From Massilia litorea (GTDB lineage Bacteria > Pseudomonadota > Gammaproteobacteria > Burkholderiales > Burkholderiaceae_D): a stretch of 64,000 nucleotides of DNA. The notes under the pieces were generated by a model. The model saw only the letters and a program-made list of their open reading frames with translations, was not told the DNA's origin and did no database searches. The stretch lies in the NCBI RefSeq assembly GCF_015101885.1, contig NZ_CP062941.1, forward strand, positions 4,402,001-4,466,000, read 5' to 3'. Position 1 is the stretch's first letter, and each line of letters begins with the position of its first letter. Of the stretch, positions 15,672 to 24,467 are shown piece after piece. A program made the translations under genes and the position numbers.

Positions 15672-17900
15672 TTATTGCCCCGGCCGATAGCTGCGCTCGA
15701 GCTGTTTCTGGATGTCTTCCTTGTAGAACAGCACGTCCTTGAACTCGCCGCGGCTGTACATCTCGGCCTGGTCGGCGAAGTGTTTCGAGGCCGGATTGCC
15801 GCTCTGGCCGCCGGCCAGGATGCTCTTCGCCTTGAGCTTTGGACCGAACTCGACGACGGCGACAAAGCTGTTGCCGCGGTCGCCGTAGATGCGTTTGGTC
15901 TTCTGTTTCGCCACCATGCCGAAGGAAGCGAGCGAGCCCCAGTTGGCCGAGGTGAAGGCCACTGGCCAGCTCGGCTTGCTGTCGTCGTATTCCTGCTGCA
16001 CATCGCCGCTGATGCGCTGGAAGCGGTTGATCTCGCCCCACGGGGTTTTCCAGGTGCCGAAGTCCTTCGTCAGTTTTTCGCTGGCGCGGCCCAGTGCTTC
16101 GAGGCGCTCGTCCGCGGTCAACCTGGTCGTGATGAAGTCGACGGTCGGGATATTCGCTGCCTTTGCCCGCGGCGCGTTCGCCGTCACCATTTCCTGGCCC
16201 CAGTAAACCGCCAGTGCCGTCGGCACCGAATTGGCGGCCCAGCGCAGGTCCCAGCCGCGCAGGCTGGCGACCTGCTCGGCAAGCGCCGTCTTGCGCGCGT
16301 CGCCGGCCGGCAAGGCGTCGAAGTCTTTCGCCAGCTGCGGCACCAGCGGCTCGAAGGCCGTCAGGTAGGGATCGTAGGCGGTGGCGATCAGGCTGTCGAG
16401 GGTCAGGTTCTTCGCATCCTTCAGCACCCGTTCGGCGTGGCGGCCGCGCGCGTTCTCGGGCAGCGACCACATGTAGGCCGGATAGTCCTGCAGTTTCGGG
16501 CTGTTCGCGCCCGAGGAGCTGAAGGGCCAGTTGTTGGTGTTCGAGATATAGCCGCTCGCCGGGTTGAACAGCGTGATGGTGTCGCGGATTTCGTGCAGCC
16601 CCTGCCATTCGGTAGCCGGGTTGCTGCCGTCGACCGGCTTCGACCAGTCGAACCGCGGGTCGCGTTTCGGAATGAAATTGCCGTGGAAGTAGGCGATATT
16701 TCCGTCGGCGTCCGCATACACGGTGTTGTTCGAGGAATTCGTGCGCAGCTCCATTGCCTTGTAGAAGGCGGCGTAATTCTTCGCCTTGGTGCGCGAATAC
16801 GACTGGGTCAGCGCCTTCACAGGCTCGTCCATCATCCTGACTGCCACCCACTTGCCGTCCTGGCCGCGCACGATCGGGCCGTGGTGGCTGAAATAAGCGG
16901 TGATGCTGCGGCTGCCCATGCTGCCGTCCGGCTTCCTGAAAGGCAGCGTCAGCGGGACGGCGCGCAGGGCCCGCTCCTGCCCGCCGTATTTGTAGAAATA
17001 CTTGCCTTTGCGCTCGACCACCGTTTCCAGGTATTCGTCGATCACGTCGCCGCCGCCCGAGGTGTGCATCCAGCCGGCGCGCTCATTGAAACCCTGGTAG
17101 ATGAAGAACTGGCCCCAGGTCACGGCGCCGTAGGCGTTCAGGCCCTGCTCGCTCACCATGTGGATCTCGGGGCGGAAGTAGAAGGAGGTATGCGGATTAA
17201 TCAGCAGCAGCGGATGGCCCGAGGCGGACAGTTTGGGAGCGATCGCGAAGCCGTTCGAGCCGCGCGGCTCGGCGTCCAGCAGATTCCGGTTGTCGGCGAG
17301 GGTCGGCTGTAAGGCCTTGCCGTAGAAGGCTTCCAGCTCCTTCAGGTCGATTTCCTCGATGTCGCCGCCGATGCTGCCTTCGCTGAAGGAGAGCGCCATC
17401 CACGGCTCGAAGCGGCTCAGGAGCTTCGGTTTGACTTCCGGATGCGTGTGCAGGTAAAAATTCAGGCCGTCGGCCCAGGCAATCATCAAGTCCTTGAGCC
17501 AGGCCGGGCTGGCCGCGTACTTCGCCCGCATGTCGTCCGGCCGGATGTAGAGCTTCATGCGCAGGTCGCGCCAGACTTCCTTCTCGCCCTCGACTTCGGC
17601 CAGGCGCCCCATCGCGTTGATGTAGTTCAGTTCGACGCGGTTGAAGTCGTCCTCGGCCTGGGCATAGACCATGCCGAACACGGCATCGGCGTCGCGCTTG
17701 CCGAAGACGTGGGGAATGCCCCATTTGTCGCGCATGATCGTGACCCGCCCTGCCGTCTTTTGCCAGCGCGCCAGTTCCGCGGCATTCGGCGCCGTTTTGG
17801 CGGCGACACCGATCGGCGCATCCTGCACGGCCCAGGCCGGCAGTGCCGCTCCGGCAAGGGTCAGGGCGAAGGTCGAGGAAACGAGGCGGGACAGGATCAT
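15672..17900 (-). CDS. Penicillin acylase family (Ntn-hydrolase) protein
   Basis: The 742-residue precursor has a signal peptide (cleavage near PAWA-VQD), an alpha-chain-like region with TIMRDKWGIPHVFG and YAQAEDDFNR, and the conserved GSNGFAIAP in which Ser215 would become the N-terminal nucleophile of the beta chain after self-cleavage. Later motifs (TSGGGDVIDEY, NTVYADADGNIAYFHG, GYISNTNNWP) also fit the family. Members are periplasmic amidases acting on acyl-homoserine lactones, aculeacin-type lipopeptides or beta-lactams; which applies here cannot be told. It is the first of two directly abutting genes, with the acetyltransferase next. Confidence 0.9.
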   Translation of the reverse strand: MILSRLVSSTFALTLAGAALPAWAVQDAPIGVAAKTAPNAAELARWQKTAGRVTIMRDKWGIPHVFGKRDADAVFGMVYAQAEDDFNRVELNYINAMGRLAEVEGEKEVWRDLRMKLYIRPDDMRAKYAASPAWLKDLMIAWADGLNFYLHTHPEVKPKLLSRFEPWMALSFSEGSIGGDIEEIDLKELEAFYGKALQPTLADNRNLLDAEPRGSNGFAIAPKLSASGHPLLLINPHTSFYFRPEIHMVSEQGLNAYGAVTWGQFFIYQGFNERAGWMHTSGGGDVIDEYLETVVERKGKYFYKYGGQERALRAVPLTLPFRKPDGSMGSRSITAYFSHHGPIVRGQDGKWVAVRMMDEPVKALTQSYSRTKAKNYAAFYKAMELRTNSSNNTVYADADGNIAYFHGNFIPKRDPRFDWSKPVDGSNPATEWQGLHEIRDTITLFNPASGYISNTNNWPFSSSGANSPKLQDYPAYMWSLPENARGRHAERVLKDAKNLTLDSLIATAYDPYLTAFEPLVPQLAKDFDALPAGDARKTALAEQVASLRGWDLRWAANSVPTALAVYWGQEMVTANAPRAKAANIPTVDFITTRLTADERLEALGRASEKLTKDFGTWKTPWGEINRFQRISGDVQQEYDDSKPSWPVAFTSANWGSLASFGMVAKQKTKRIYGDRGNSFVAVVEFGPKLKAKSILAGGQSGNPASKHFADQAEMYSRGEFKDVLFYKEDIQKQLERSYRPGQ

Positions 17901-17933
17901 GCGGATTCTCCGTGTGGTGATCGCTTTGGACGA

Positions 17934-18722
17934 TCAGGCTGCGTTGTTGGCGAGCTTCTGCTTCAGTATTTCGTTCTCGGTCAGCAAAGTCGCCATGCGG
18001 TCCTTCAGCGCGGCGATCTCCGCTTTCAGGGCGGCCTTTTCGTCGATCGGCTCACCGTCCGGCCCGAATTTCTTCGGCTTCGCGGCCGCCTTCTGCTCGC
18101 GCACCTGGCGCGCGGCCTGCTGCAACTCCTTGCGTCCACCGGCGACGGCGGCAATCTGCGCCTCCTGCGGCAGCGAGGCCACGTTGGCGGCGGCGTTGAT
18201 CGAGATCGTGCCGGAACGCACTGCTTCGACCAGCTGGGGCGTGGCCGCCTTCTGGATGCGTTCGATCTGGCTGATGGTATTGCTCGACACCCGCGCCGCC
18301 TTCGCGACTTCCTCGCGCGTGTTCCACGGCGGCGGCGGGCGCGTATCCATGTCGTCCGGGTTCGGCACCGGCGGCTCGTCGGCCATCTGCTGCGCCATGC
18401 GCGCGGTCACGATTTCCTTTTTCTTCAGCGCGAGCATGCCGCGCTGGAAATCCGAGACGCTGCGGCGCGCCAGGTGGTTGTCGATCATCCACAGCATGAC
18501 GTCTTCGATGGACTCGAAGTTGTTGTTGTGGACGGTACGGAACGGGATGTCATGGCGGCGGCAGATCTCGTAGCGGTTATGGCCGTCGATCAGGACGTCG
18601 CGCCAGAGGACGAGGGCATCGCGGCAGCCTTCCGCCAGCAGGCTGCGCTCGAGCGCTTCGTATTCGATGGCGCTCAGCGGATCGACGAAGGCGCGCAGTT
18701 GGTCATTGATGGTGATATTCAA
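17934..18722 (-). CDS. Orphan ParB/Srx-domain DNA-binding protein (TTG start)
   Basis: The 262-residue product has a ParB N-terminal domain (about 1-75) with LIDGHNRYEIC, a central helix-turn-helix region (about 135-190, EEVAKAARVSSNTISQIERI) and a C-terminal coiled coil (about 225-262) with heptad leucines. There is no parA nearby and no parS-like site was seen, so it is unlikely to segregate the chromosome and more likely a regulator. The TTG at 18722 is preferred because AAGGA lies eight bases before it and the product starts MNITINDQLRAFVDP; ATGs at 18758 and 18785 would add unconserved residues and lack a ribosome site. It lies downstream of tRNA-Leu. Confidence 0.75.
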   Translation of the reverse strand: MNITINDQLRAFVDPLSAIEYEALERSLLAEGCRDALVLWRDVLIDGHNRYEICRRHDIPFRTVHNNNFESIEDVMLWMIDNHLARRSVSDFQRGMLALKKKEIVTARMAQQMADEPPVPNPDDMDTRPPPPWNTREEVAKAARVSSNTISQIERIQKAATPQLVEAVRSGTISINAAANVASLPQEAQIAAVAGGRKELQQAARQVREQKAAAKPKKFGPDGEPIDEKAALKAEIAALKDRMATLLTENEILKQKLANNAA

Positions 18723-18842
18723 AATTCGGGTCCTTGCAGCTCTTGTAACGGCGCGCATTGAAGGCTTCTCTGCGCCGGGGAGCATGATACGCCATTCGAT
18801 GGCTCGGCCATAGGGTGCGGATGCGAGGCCGCGCAGCGGCAC

Positions 18843-18878
18843 AAAAAAACCCGCGTTGCCGTCGGGGCAAGCGGGTTT
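18843..18878 (-). terminator. Intrinsic terminator after tRNA-Leu
   Basis: Stem AAACCCGC (18847-18854) / GCGGGTTT (18871-18878), internally extended by GCC/GGC-type pairing, with the A run at 18843-18849 forming the U tract on the minus strand. It lies about 28 bases after the tRNA CCA end. Confidence 0.8.
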
Positions 18879-18906
18879 CGATGTGTGGTACGGCGCCATG
18901 CATTAC

Positions 18907-18993
18907 TGGTGCCCGGAGCCGGGATCGAACCGGCACGCCCTTGCGAGCACGGGATTTTAAGTCCCGGGTGTCTACCAGTTTCACCATCCGGGC
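18907..18993 (-). tRNA. tRNA-Leu (UAA anticodon), CCA encoded
   Basis: On the minus strand the gene begins GCCCGGATGGTGAAAC and ends with GTTCGATCCCGGCTCCGGGCACCA-type T arm and acceptor. The anticodon loop is ACTTAAAATCC with anticodon TAA. A long variable arm (TGCTCGCAAGGGCGT region) marks it as class II tRNA-Leu. Length is 87 bases including an encoded CCA. Confidence 0.96.
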
Positions 18994-19268
18994 AGCGCGG
19001 CAGGATTCTAGCACAGGCGTGATATGCCGGGGTCAAAATTGCAAGTTTACCCCCGTCGACACGAGCGGCACGTCGTCGCCGTGCCGGCCCGTGCCCTGGT
19101 CGGCGCCGCAGGGCGGCTGCAGCCGCGCCCGGTCGTGCGTGGCGGCCGGATCCGCGGCGCGCCAGGCCGCGCGTGCGGGCGACGGCGAACGCGCCGGCCG
19201 CCGCGGCGGACGCGCCCGCGGGGCAAGCGCGCTGCGCTCGCGGGTACAGGCTTGAGCGCCCGTCGCGC

Positions 19269-21293
19269 TCATCGCGGGCCCGCCAGCGCCAGCTGGCGCG
19301 CACCGGCAGGTGCAGGCTGGACAGCACCGCTTTCCAGCTTGAACTCCCCCACCAGCGCCACCAGGGTCGCTGCCTGTTCCTGCAGGCTCTCGGTGGCCGC
19401 CGCCGCCTCTTCCACCAGCGCCGCGTTCTGCTGGGTCGCATCGTCCATCTGCACGATGGCCTGGTTGACCTGGCCGATGCCCGTGCTCTGTTCGGCGCTG
19501 GCGGCGCTGATTTCGCTGACGATATCGGTCACGCGGCGCACGCTCTCGACGACCTGCTGCATCGTCTGGCCCGCTTCGGCCACCAGCATCGAGCCCATGC
19601 CGACCTTGTCGACCGAGTCGCCGATCAGGCCCTTGATCTCTTTCGCGGCGGCCGCGCTGCGCTGGGCCAGGTTGCGCACTTCGGTGGCGACGACGGCGAA
19701 GCCGCGTCCCTGCTCGCCCGCACGCGCCGCCTCGACGGCCGCGTTCAGGGCCAGGATATTGGTCTGGAAGGCGATGCCGTCGATGACGGAGATGATGTCC
19801 ACCACCTTGCGCGAGGAGGCGTCGATCGAGGCCATGGTCTGGACCACCTGGGCCACGACCTCGCCGCCGCGCAGCGCCACTTCCGAGGCCGAGGCCGCCA
19901 TCTGGTTGGCCTGGCGCGCATTGTCCGCGTTCTGGCGCACGGTCGAGGTCAGTTCTTCCATCGACGCCGCCGTTTCCTCCAGTGCGCTGGCCTGCTGCTC
20001 GGTGCGGGCCGACAGGTTGGCGTTGCCCTGGCGGATTTCATTGCTGGCGCCGGCGACGCTGTCCGAACTCAGGCGCACTCGCGCCAGCACGTCCTGGATT
20101 TTCGCAACAAACGTATTGAAGCCGGAGGCAATCGTGGCCAGCTCGTCGGTGCCGCGCACTTCCAGGCGGGCCGAGAGGTCGGCGTTGCCGCCGGCAAGGC
20201 CGGTCATCGTCGCCGCCAGCGCGCGCACCGGGCGCATCAGCCGGAACAGCGTGGTGACCATGACGGCAGCGGCCAGCAGCGCGCACGCGCTCGATACCAT
20301 CAGCGAATATTTCACGAGTTCGCGCGCCGAGGCGGTGGCGACCGCATGCGGGAAGCTGAGCTGGACCGCCCAGGGCGCCATCTCCGGGTGTGGACGCAGC
20401 GGCTGCAGCAGGCGCACCATGCCGTGCTCGTCGGTAAATTCGTAGGGCTTGCCCTGGCGGATGCTTTCCAGGCCGGCGGCCGGGATGTCATCGGCCTTCT
20501 TGCCGTTGCGCGCGGCAACCGGATTGCTCGCGTACAGGCCGCCGTTCGACACCAGGGTCAGCACGCCGCCTTCGATCGGCTTCATGCCGGCCAGGATGGC
20601 GGACAGTTTGGAAACCATCATGTCGCCGGTCGCCGCGCCCTTGAATTTGCCGTCGATCACGATCGGTGCCACGAGCGAGGCGATCAGCGCATCCTTGCCA
20701 TTGATCGGGTAGGAATACGGTTCGGTCAGGAAGCGCTTGCCGGTGCTCTTCGGTACGTCATACCAGTCGTTCGCTCCCGGCACGGTGGTGAACACGATCG
20801 GCTCGACCCCGATCTTGCCGCCCTCGCCGCGCGTGTAATAGGGCATGTAGCGGCCGCTGGCGTCGTATTCCGGCTTCTTGCCGGCAAACTCGGCATCCTT
20901 GCCGTCCAGGGCATCGGGCTCCATGGTGACCGAGGCGCCGATCAGGTCCTCCGAGCCTTGCAGCATCGACCGGGTCACCGTGCCGACCTGGGCACGGGCC
21001 AGGGTTTCGCCCGCCGCGCCCGTCGCGCGCACGGCGTCGGCGACCGTCGAGACCGCCTTCAGGTTGGCGCCGATGCGCCCTTCGAGCACGCCGGCCGTCT
21101 CGCGCGCTGCCGTGCGGGCCAGGCGCATCGACGCTTCTTCGGCGTCGGCGCTGCCCTTGACGCCGATGAAGGCGGAGGTGATCCCGAGGCTGAGAACGAC
21201 CAGCACGGTGGCGGTAGCGCTGATGCGGGTGTTGAGCGAGAACGCAAAGCGTGGGGACGGTGTGGGGCGTGGAGTGGTGTCGGAAGTCTTCAT
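19269..21293 (-). CDS. Methyl-accepting chemotaxis protein with periplasmic dCache-like sensor
   Basis: The 674-residue chemoreceptor has a first transmembrane helix (about 25-47), a periplasmic domain of about 290 residues with dCache-like features ([41 protein letters not shown]), a second helix (about 340-362), a HAMP domain and a signalling domain with the hairpin tip [36 protein letters not shown]. dCache domains of this type bind small ligands such as amino acids or organic acids. The C-terminus lacks a CheR-tethering pentapeptide. The upstream TorF-type porin gene ends 16 bases before it, so the two form an operon. Confidence 0.93.
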   Translation of the reverse strand: MKTSDTTPRPTPSPRFAFSLNTRISATATVLVVLSLGITSAFIGVKGSADAEEASMRLARTAARETAGVLEGRIGANLKAVSTVADAVRATGAAGETLARAQVGTVTRSMLQGSEDLIGASVTMEPDALDGKDAEFAGKKPEYDASGRYMPYYTRGEGGKIGVEPIVFTTVPGANDWYDVPKSTGKRFLTEPYSYPINGKDALIASLVAPIVIDGKFKGAATGDMMVSKLSAILAGMKPIEGGVLTLVSNGGLYASNPVAARNGKKADDIPAAGLESIRQGKPYEFTDEHGMVRLLQPLRPHPEMAPWAVQLSFPHAVATASARELVKYSLMVSSACALLAAAVMVTTLFRLMRPVRALAATMTGLAGGNADLSARLEVRGTDELATIASGFNTFVAKIQDVLARVRLSSDSVAGASNEIRQGNANLSARTEQQASALEETAASMEELTSTVRQNADNARQANQMAASASEVALRGGEVVAQVVQTMASIDASSRKVVDIISVIDGIAFQTNILALNAAVEAARAGEQGRGFAVVATEVRNLAQRSAAAAKEIKGLIGDSVDKVGMGSMLVAEAGQTMQQVVESVRRVTDIVSEISAASAEQSTGIGQVNQAIVQMDDATQQNAALVEEAAAATESLQEQAATLVALVGEFKLESGAVQPAPAGARQLALAGPR

Positions 21294-21309
21294 GGGAGTG
21301 CGGGAGAAA

Positions 21310-22104
21310 TTAGAAGGTACGCACGAGGGTCAGCACGAAGCTGCCCCTGGCCGGGTTCGAGTAGGCGATGTGCCCGGCGGCATCGGGCACGCCGGTCGTG
21401 TAGCGGTCATAGGCATGGGTGGCGCCGTACGCGCGCGTATAGGCTCCGGCCACGCTCCAGCCCCCGGCCAGGGTATGTGTCAGGCCGACCTTCACGTCGC
21501 GCCAGTTCCAGTAATCGTTGCCGGCGCCGGCCACCCGGCCCTCGCCCGCGTGCAGGTTGAGCACCGTGGCGTGTCCGAGGTCGAGGTTGGCGCCGCCGTC
21601 GAAATAGCCGGTGCCGCGCGCGTTGGCGATGCCGAAGAAGTCGCGGGTGAACGTGTAGTTGTATTTGGCGTAGAGCGATTTATAGCTGAGGCCAGCCGAC
21701 AGTTCGCCGTAATCGAAGCGGGTGCCGGTGGCCTTGACGACCGCGCCCGGATACTTGTAATAGAGCACGTTCAGGCTGTAGCCGGCTTCGCCCAGGCTGC
21801 CGCTGTAGCCGCCGTACAGGTCCCATTCGAGCTTGCCGTTTTCGATGTAGCGGTCGCTGACGTTCGAGACCCAGCTGCCGGCGCTCCAGCCGCTGCGGTG
21901 ATTGATGTCGACGCCGGCCTGGACGGCAGGCTTGCCCCAGGTCTGGCGAAAGCCGCGCGAGATATATTGGGAGGCGAGGCCGGCGTTGCCCGTGACGGTC
22001 CAGGCCTTGTCGCTGCCTCCAGGGGCGGGTTCATCGGCATGCGCGGAGAGCGCGCACAGGAAAAGACAGGCGAGCGGCAGCTGCCGCAGGGCGAACATGG
22101 TCAT
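21310..22104 (-). CDS. TorF-family putative porin
   Basis: The 264-residue protein has a signal peptide (to about residue 23, SAHA) and alternating beta strands ending in phenylalanine (FVLTLVRTF), typical of an outer-membrane barrel. [31 protein letters not shown] near the start is a hallmark of the TorF/gcw_chp putative porin family. It precedes and is probably cotranscribed with the chemoreceptor at 19269-21293, suggesting that uptake and sensing of the same solute could be linked (inference). An internal ATG at 22098 is an equally possible start. Confidence 0.85.
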   Translation of the reverse strand: MTMFALRQLPLACLFLCALSAHADEPAPGGSDKAWTVTGNAGLASQYISRGFRQTWGKPAVQAGVDINHRSGWSAGSWVSNVSDRYIENGKLEWDLYGGYSGSLGEAGYSLNVLYYKYPGAVVKATGTRFDYGELSAGLSYKSLYAKYNYTFTRDFFGIANARGTGYFDGGANLDLGHATVLNLHAGEGRVAGAGNDYWNWRDVKVGLTHTLAGGWSVAGAYTRAYGATHAYDRYTTGVPDAAGHIAYSNPARGSFVLTLVRTF

Positions 22105-22301
22105 GGTGGTGGTGGTGGAGCGTGGCGCTCGGTCGAGGTCTGAAAGATTCCGTAGGGCAAATTTCCTACAGGAATTTTATGCCCTCGCTTCAGCCGATCG
22201 GCGAATTGATGGCAGGATGAAAACGAGATTTATGTGTGCTGAATCATTCGCGCCACAAAGTGGCCAGAATGGCATTCGAGATTGATAACGCGGATGTGCA
22301 A

Positions 22302-22322
22302 ACGGCGCCGCAAGGGGCGCCG
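22302..22322 (-). terminator. Probable hairpin terminator
   Basis: Stem ACGGCGCC (22302-22309) / GGCGCCGT (22315-22322), loop GCAAGG. On the minus strand it follows the stop of the 65-residue membrane protein by about 23 bases and is followed by TTTGC only, so termination strength is uncertain. Confidence 0.5.
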
Positions 22323-22345
22323 TCGGGTTGCCGGCGTGCTGCAGC

Positions 22346-22543
22346 CTAGCTGCCCTGGTAGATCAGTACCGCGCAGGCGGCGGCGCCGATGGCGAGCAGG
22401 CCGTAGAGGAAATAACGCATCGCGGTGGCGAGGCCGGCCACCGCCTTGTCGGCATCCTTGCCGAGCATGCCGCGCTTGCGGCCGGAGTTCATCAGCATCG
22501 CGACCAGCACGAAGCCGAAGAACAGGATCAGGACGAATTTCAT
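22346..22543 (-). CDS. Small membrane protein, function unknown
   Basis: The 65-residue product has two hydrophobic helices (about residues 2-18 and 42-62) around a basic loop GRKRGMLGKDADKA. It is the second gene of a two-gene unit with the 134-residue coiled-coil/membrane protein 22 bases upstream. No family was recognised; both genes look like real conserved proteins by composition. Confidence 0.65.
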   Translation of the reverse strand: MKFVLILFFGFVLVAMLMNSGRKRGMLGKDADKAVAGLATAMRYFLYGLLAIGAAACAVLIYQGS

Positions 22544-22565
22544 GGCTGCGCCTTCAGAGGGTTCA

Positions 22566-22970
22566 TCAAGTGCGCGCCAGCACCAGGGCCAGCGCCACGA
22601 GGCCCAGCACGCCGGATGCCGCGGCGACGAAACCGATGAGGGTCAGGCGTTCGCGCGCCGCCTGCAGTTTCGCGATCAGCTGGGCGTTCTGGTCGGCCAG
22701 TTCCGCGATCAGCTTCGACGCTTCGCGCACCTGGCCATGCAGCTGGGCGATGGCGACGTCCTGCTGTTCCACCTGGGCGGCGAGCATGGCCAGGCCGTCG
22801 TCTGCCGGCATGTGCGCCACTGCTTCGTCGAGCTCGGTATTCGGCATGGGCGCGCCCTTGCGGCCGACGGTCTCCCACAGCCTGCGGGCGCTGTTCGCGA
22901 CCTGCGGCGCGGCCGAGATGACCTCGCCCCAGGGAACCGATTTCAGTACTTTCAGCCAGGCAGCCGCCAT
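22566..22970 (-). CDS. Coiled-coil protein with C-terminal membrane anchor, function unknown
   Basis: The 134-residue product has an N-terminal segment KVLKSVPWGEVISAAPQVANSARRLWETVG, a central coiled coil (about 55-105, with MLAAQVEQQDVAIAQLHGQVREASKLIAEL) and a C-terminal hydrophobic helix (about 110-131). This is the layout of a tail-anchored membrane protein. It is divergent from yedK, with about 110 bases between the two starts, and leads a small operon with the next membrane protein. Confidence 0.7.
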   Translation of the reverse strand: MAAAWLKVLKSVPWGEVISAAPQVANSARRLWETVGRKGAPMPNTELDEAVAHMPADDGLAMLAAQVEQQDVAIAQLHGQVREASKLIAELADQNAQLIAKLQAARERLTLIGFVAAASGVLGLVALALVLART

Positions 22971-23081
22971 GTCCCTGCTCCTTCGTTATCAGACCTGCAG
23001 GATAGCACCACCCTGCGCCTTGCCCTGCCCTGCTGCCCCGTTGCCAATCGTGCGCTGCGGGTTTTGCAGTACCATGCTTCC

Positions 23082-23753
23082 ATGTGTGGACGATTTGACC
23101 AAAGCCAGACGGCACGATACTACGCGAGCGTATTCGGCTGGGCCGATGCCGTGTACGACAGCGAATCGGCGCCGGCCTACAACGTGCCGCCGGGGACGTA
23201 TCGCCCCGTCATGCACATCCAGGACGGCGAACGCCGCATCGACGATGTGTTCTGGAGTTATCGCGCGAAATGGGCCGAGGACAAGCTGCCGATTTCCATC
23301 AACGCCCGCCTCGACAAGCTGACCAACCGCTACTGGAGCCGGCTGCTGAAGAACGGCCGCGCGATCGTCCCGGCCGAGGGCTGGTACGAGTGGACCGGAG
23401 AGAAGGGGAAAAAGCAGCCCTGGCACATCCACCGCAAGGACCGTGCGCCGCTCTACATGCTGGCGCTGGCCAACTTCGGCAGCTTTACCGAGAACCGCGC
23501 CGAGGCCGGCTTCGTGCTGGTCACCGACGACGCGGCCGACGGCATGCTCGACGTCCATGACCGGCGCCCGGTCGTGCTCGAGGCGGCCGACGCCGCCCTC
23601 TGGCTGGACCCGGACATCAGTCCCGAGCAGGCGCTCGAACTGGCGCGCCAGGCGGCCTTGCCGCCCGAGGCCTTCGAATGGTTCAAGGTCACGCCGCAAG
23701 TGAACCGGGCGGGGGCCGACAGCCCGCAGATGGCGACCCCGCTGCCCGATTAA
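23082..23753 (+). CDS. yedK: SRAP-domain abasic-site processing protein (YedK/HMCES family)
   Basis: The 223-residue protein begins MCGRF, so Cys2 becomes the N-terminal residue that forms a thiazolidine crosslink with abasic sites in single-stranded DNA. Other family residues are visible: Asn in SINARLDKL, Glu in PAEGWYEW and His in LDVHDRRPVVL. It shields abasic lesions at replication forks. The start is fixed by the need for Cys at position 2. It is transcribed divergently from the coiled-coil protein and ends next to a convergent small gene. Confidence 0.94.
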   Translation: MCGRFDQSQTARYYASVFGWADAVYDSESAPAYNVPPGTYRPVMHIQDGERRIDDVFWSYRAKWAEDKLPISINARLDKLTNRYWSRLLKNGRAIVPAEGWYEWTGEKGKKQPWHIHRKDRAPLYMLALANFGSFTENRAEAGFVLVTDDAADGMLDVHDRRPVVLEAADAALWLDPDISPEQALELARQAALPPEAFEWFKVTPQVNRAGADSPQMATPLPD

Positions 23754-23759
23754 AAGCGG

Positions 23760-23927
23760 CTATTCAAGCATCGTCAGCAACGCCACCAGGCCCAGGGACA
23801 AGCCGATCAGCACGCCGGCGCGGCTGCGCAGGCGCTGGCCACGCTCGACCAGTTGCTGGGCGATACGGCGGCGCGGACGGCGGCCGGCTTCGACGCCGAT
23901 ATTGTCTTGCGATTCGTTCGTGTTCAT
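23760..23927 (-). CDS. Small single-helix membrane protein, hypothetical
   Basis: The 55-residue product starts MNTNESQDNIGVEAG, has a basic middle (RRPRRRIAQQLVERGQRLRSR) and a C-terminal hydrophobic helix (about 40-54, AGVLIGLSLGLVALL). The positive-inside charge pattern supports a real tail-anchored protein. Alternative ATGs at 23942 and 23951 would add a few residues. It is convergent with yedK and ends seven bases from it. No family was recognised. Confidence 0.45.
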   Translation of the reverse strand: MNTNESQDNIGVEAGRRPRRRIAQQLVERGQRLRSRAGVLIGLSLGLVALLTMLE

Positions 23928-23942
23928 TTCTACAGTATCCAT

Positions 23943-24389
23943 TGTGTACATTTCCGAAAACGGACAGTGATTGCGGGATTGCGGCCGCGACGTGGCGGCA
24001 GCGTGATCGGGGAAGCTCGGGCGCGACGCGCTGCGTCGGCCGAGCTCAGGCAAGCCGGGCGGAGTGCCCTGGAATGCGGGTACCGGCGGTGTCCGGTCGG
24101 GGTCGGCCGCGGACAGGCGCCGCGCCGTGCAAGGACGTGAAACTGGTCGACTCGTGATGCGCGATGCGTGACATGCCAGGTACCGTGTTCGATCTGTTGT
24201 CGGGAACGCCGGAATCAACCGCGCGCCACCGGGACGTCCGCCCCGACCCGCAACATGAAGCAATCGATTCTACACGATGGTGTTGACTCTGCAATGTACA
24301 TTTGCCGGGCGGATTTGCGCCAGATCATGCCGCCTGGCTTTTGACCTTCCACCGATGCATCCGCACCACGTTCACGGAGCCTGGGCACG
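23943..24389. other. Gene-free stretch, nothing recognised
   Basis: About 450 bases without a convincing gene. Open frames on both strands here are short and have Arg/Pro-rich shadow-like composition. The base composition dips near 23930-23980 and 24260-24300, where promoters for the flanking minus-strand gene might lie, but no clear promoter element was identified. Confidence 0.4.
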
Positions 24390-24424
24390 TAAAAAAGCCC
24401 GCGCGCCTTGCGGCTGCGCGGGCT
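24390..24424 (-). terminator. Intrinsic terminator of the beta-helix protein gene
   Basis: Stem AGCCCGCGC (24396-24404) with GCGCGGGCT (24416-24424), extended across GCC/GGC around the loop. The A run 24391-24396 is the U tract on the minus strand, about 45 bases after the stop at 24468. Confidence 0.8.
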
Positions 24425-24467
24425 AAACGGAAATTGCTCGGGACCTGCTGGTACGGCTCGGTACTGA

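Noticed and set aside
18907..19268. Attachment site of an integrated element at tRNA-Leu
   Set aside because: No integrase gene and no repeat of the tRNA 3' end were found nearby.
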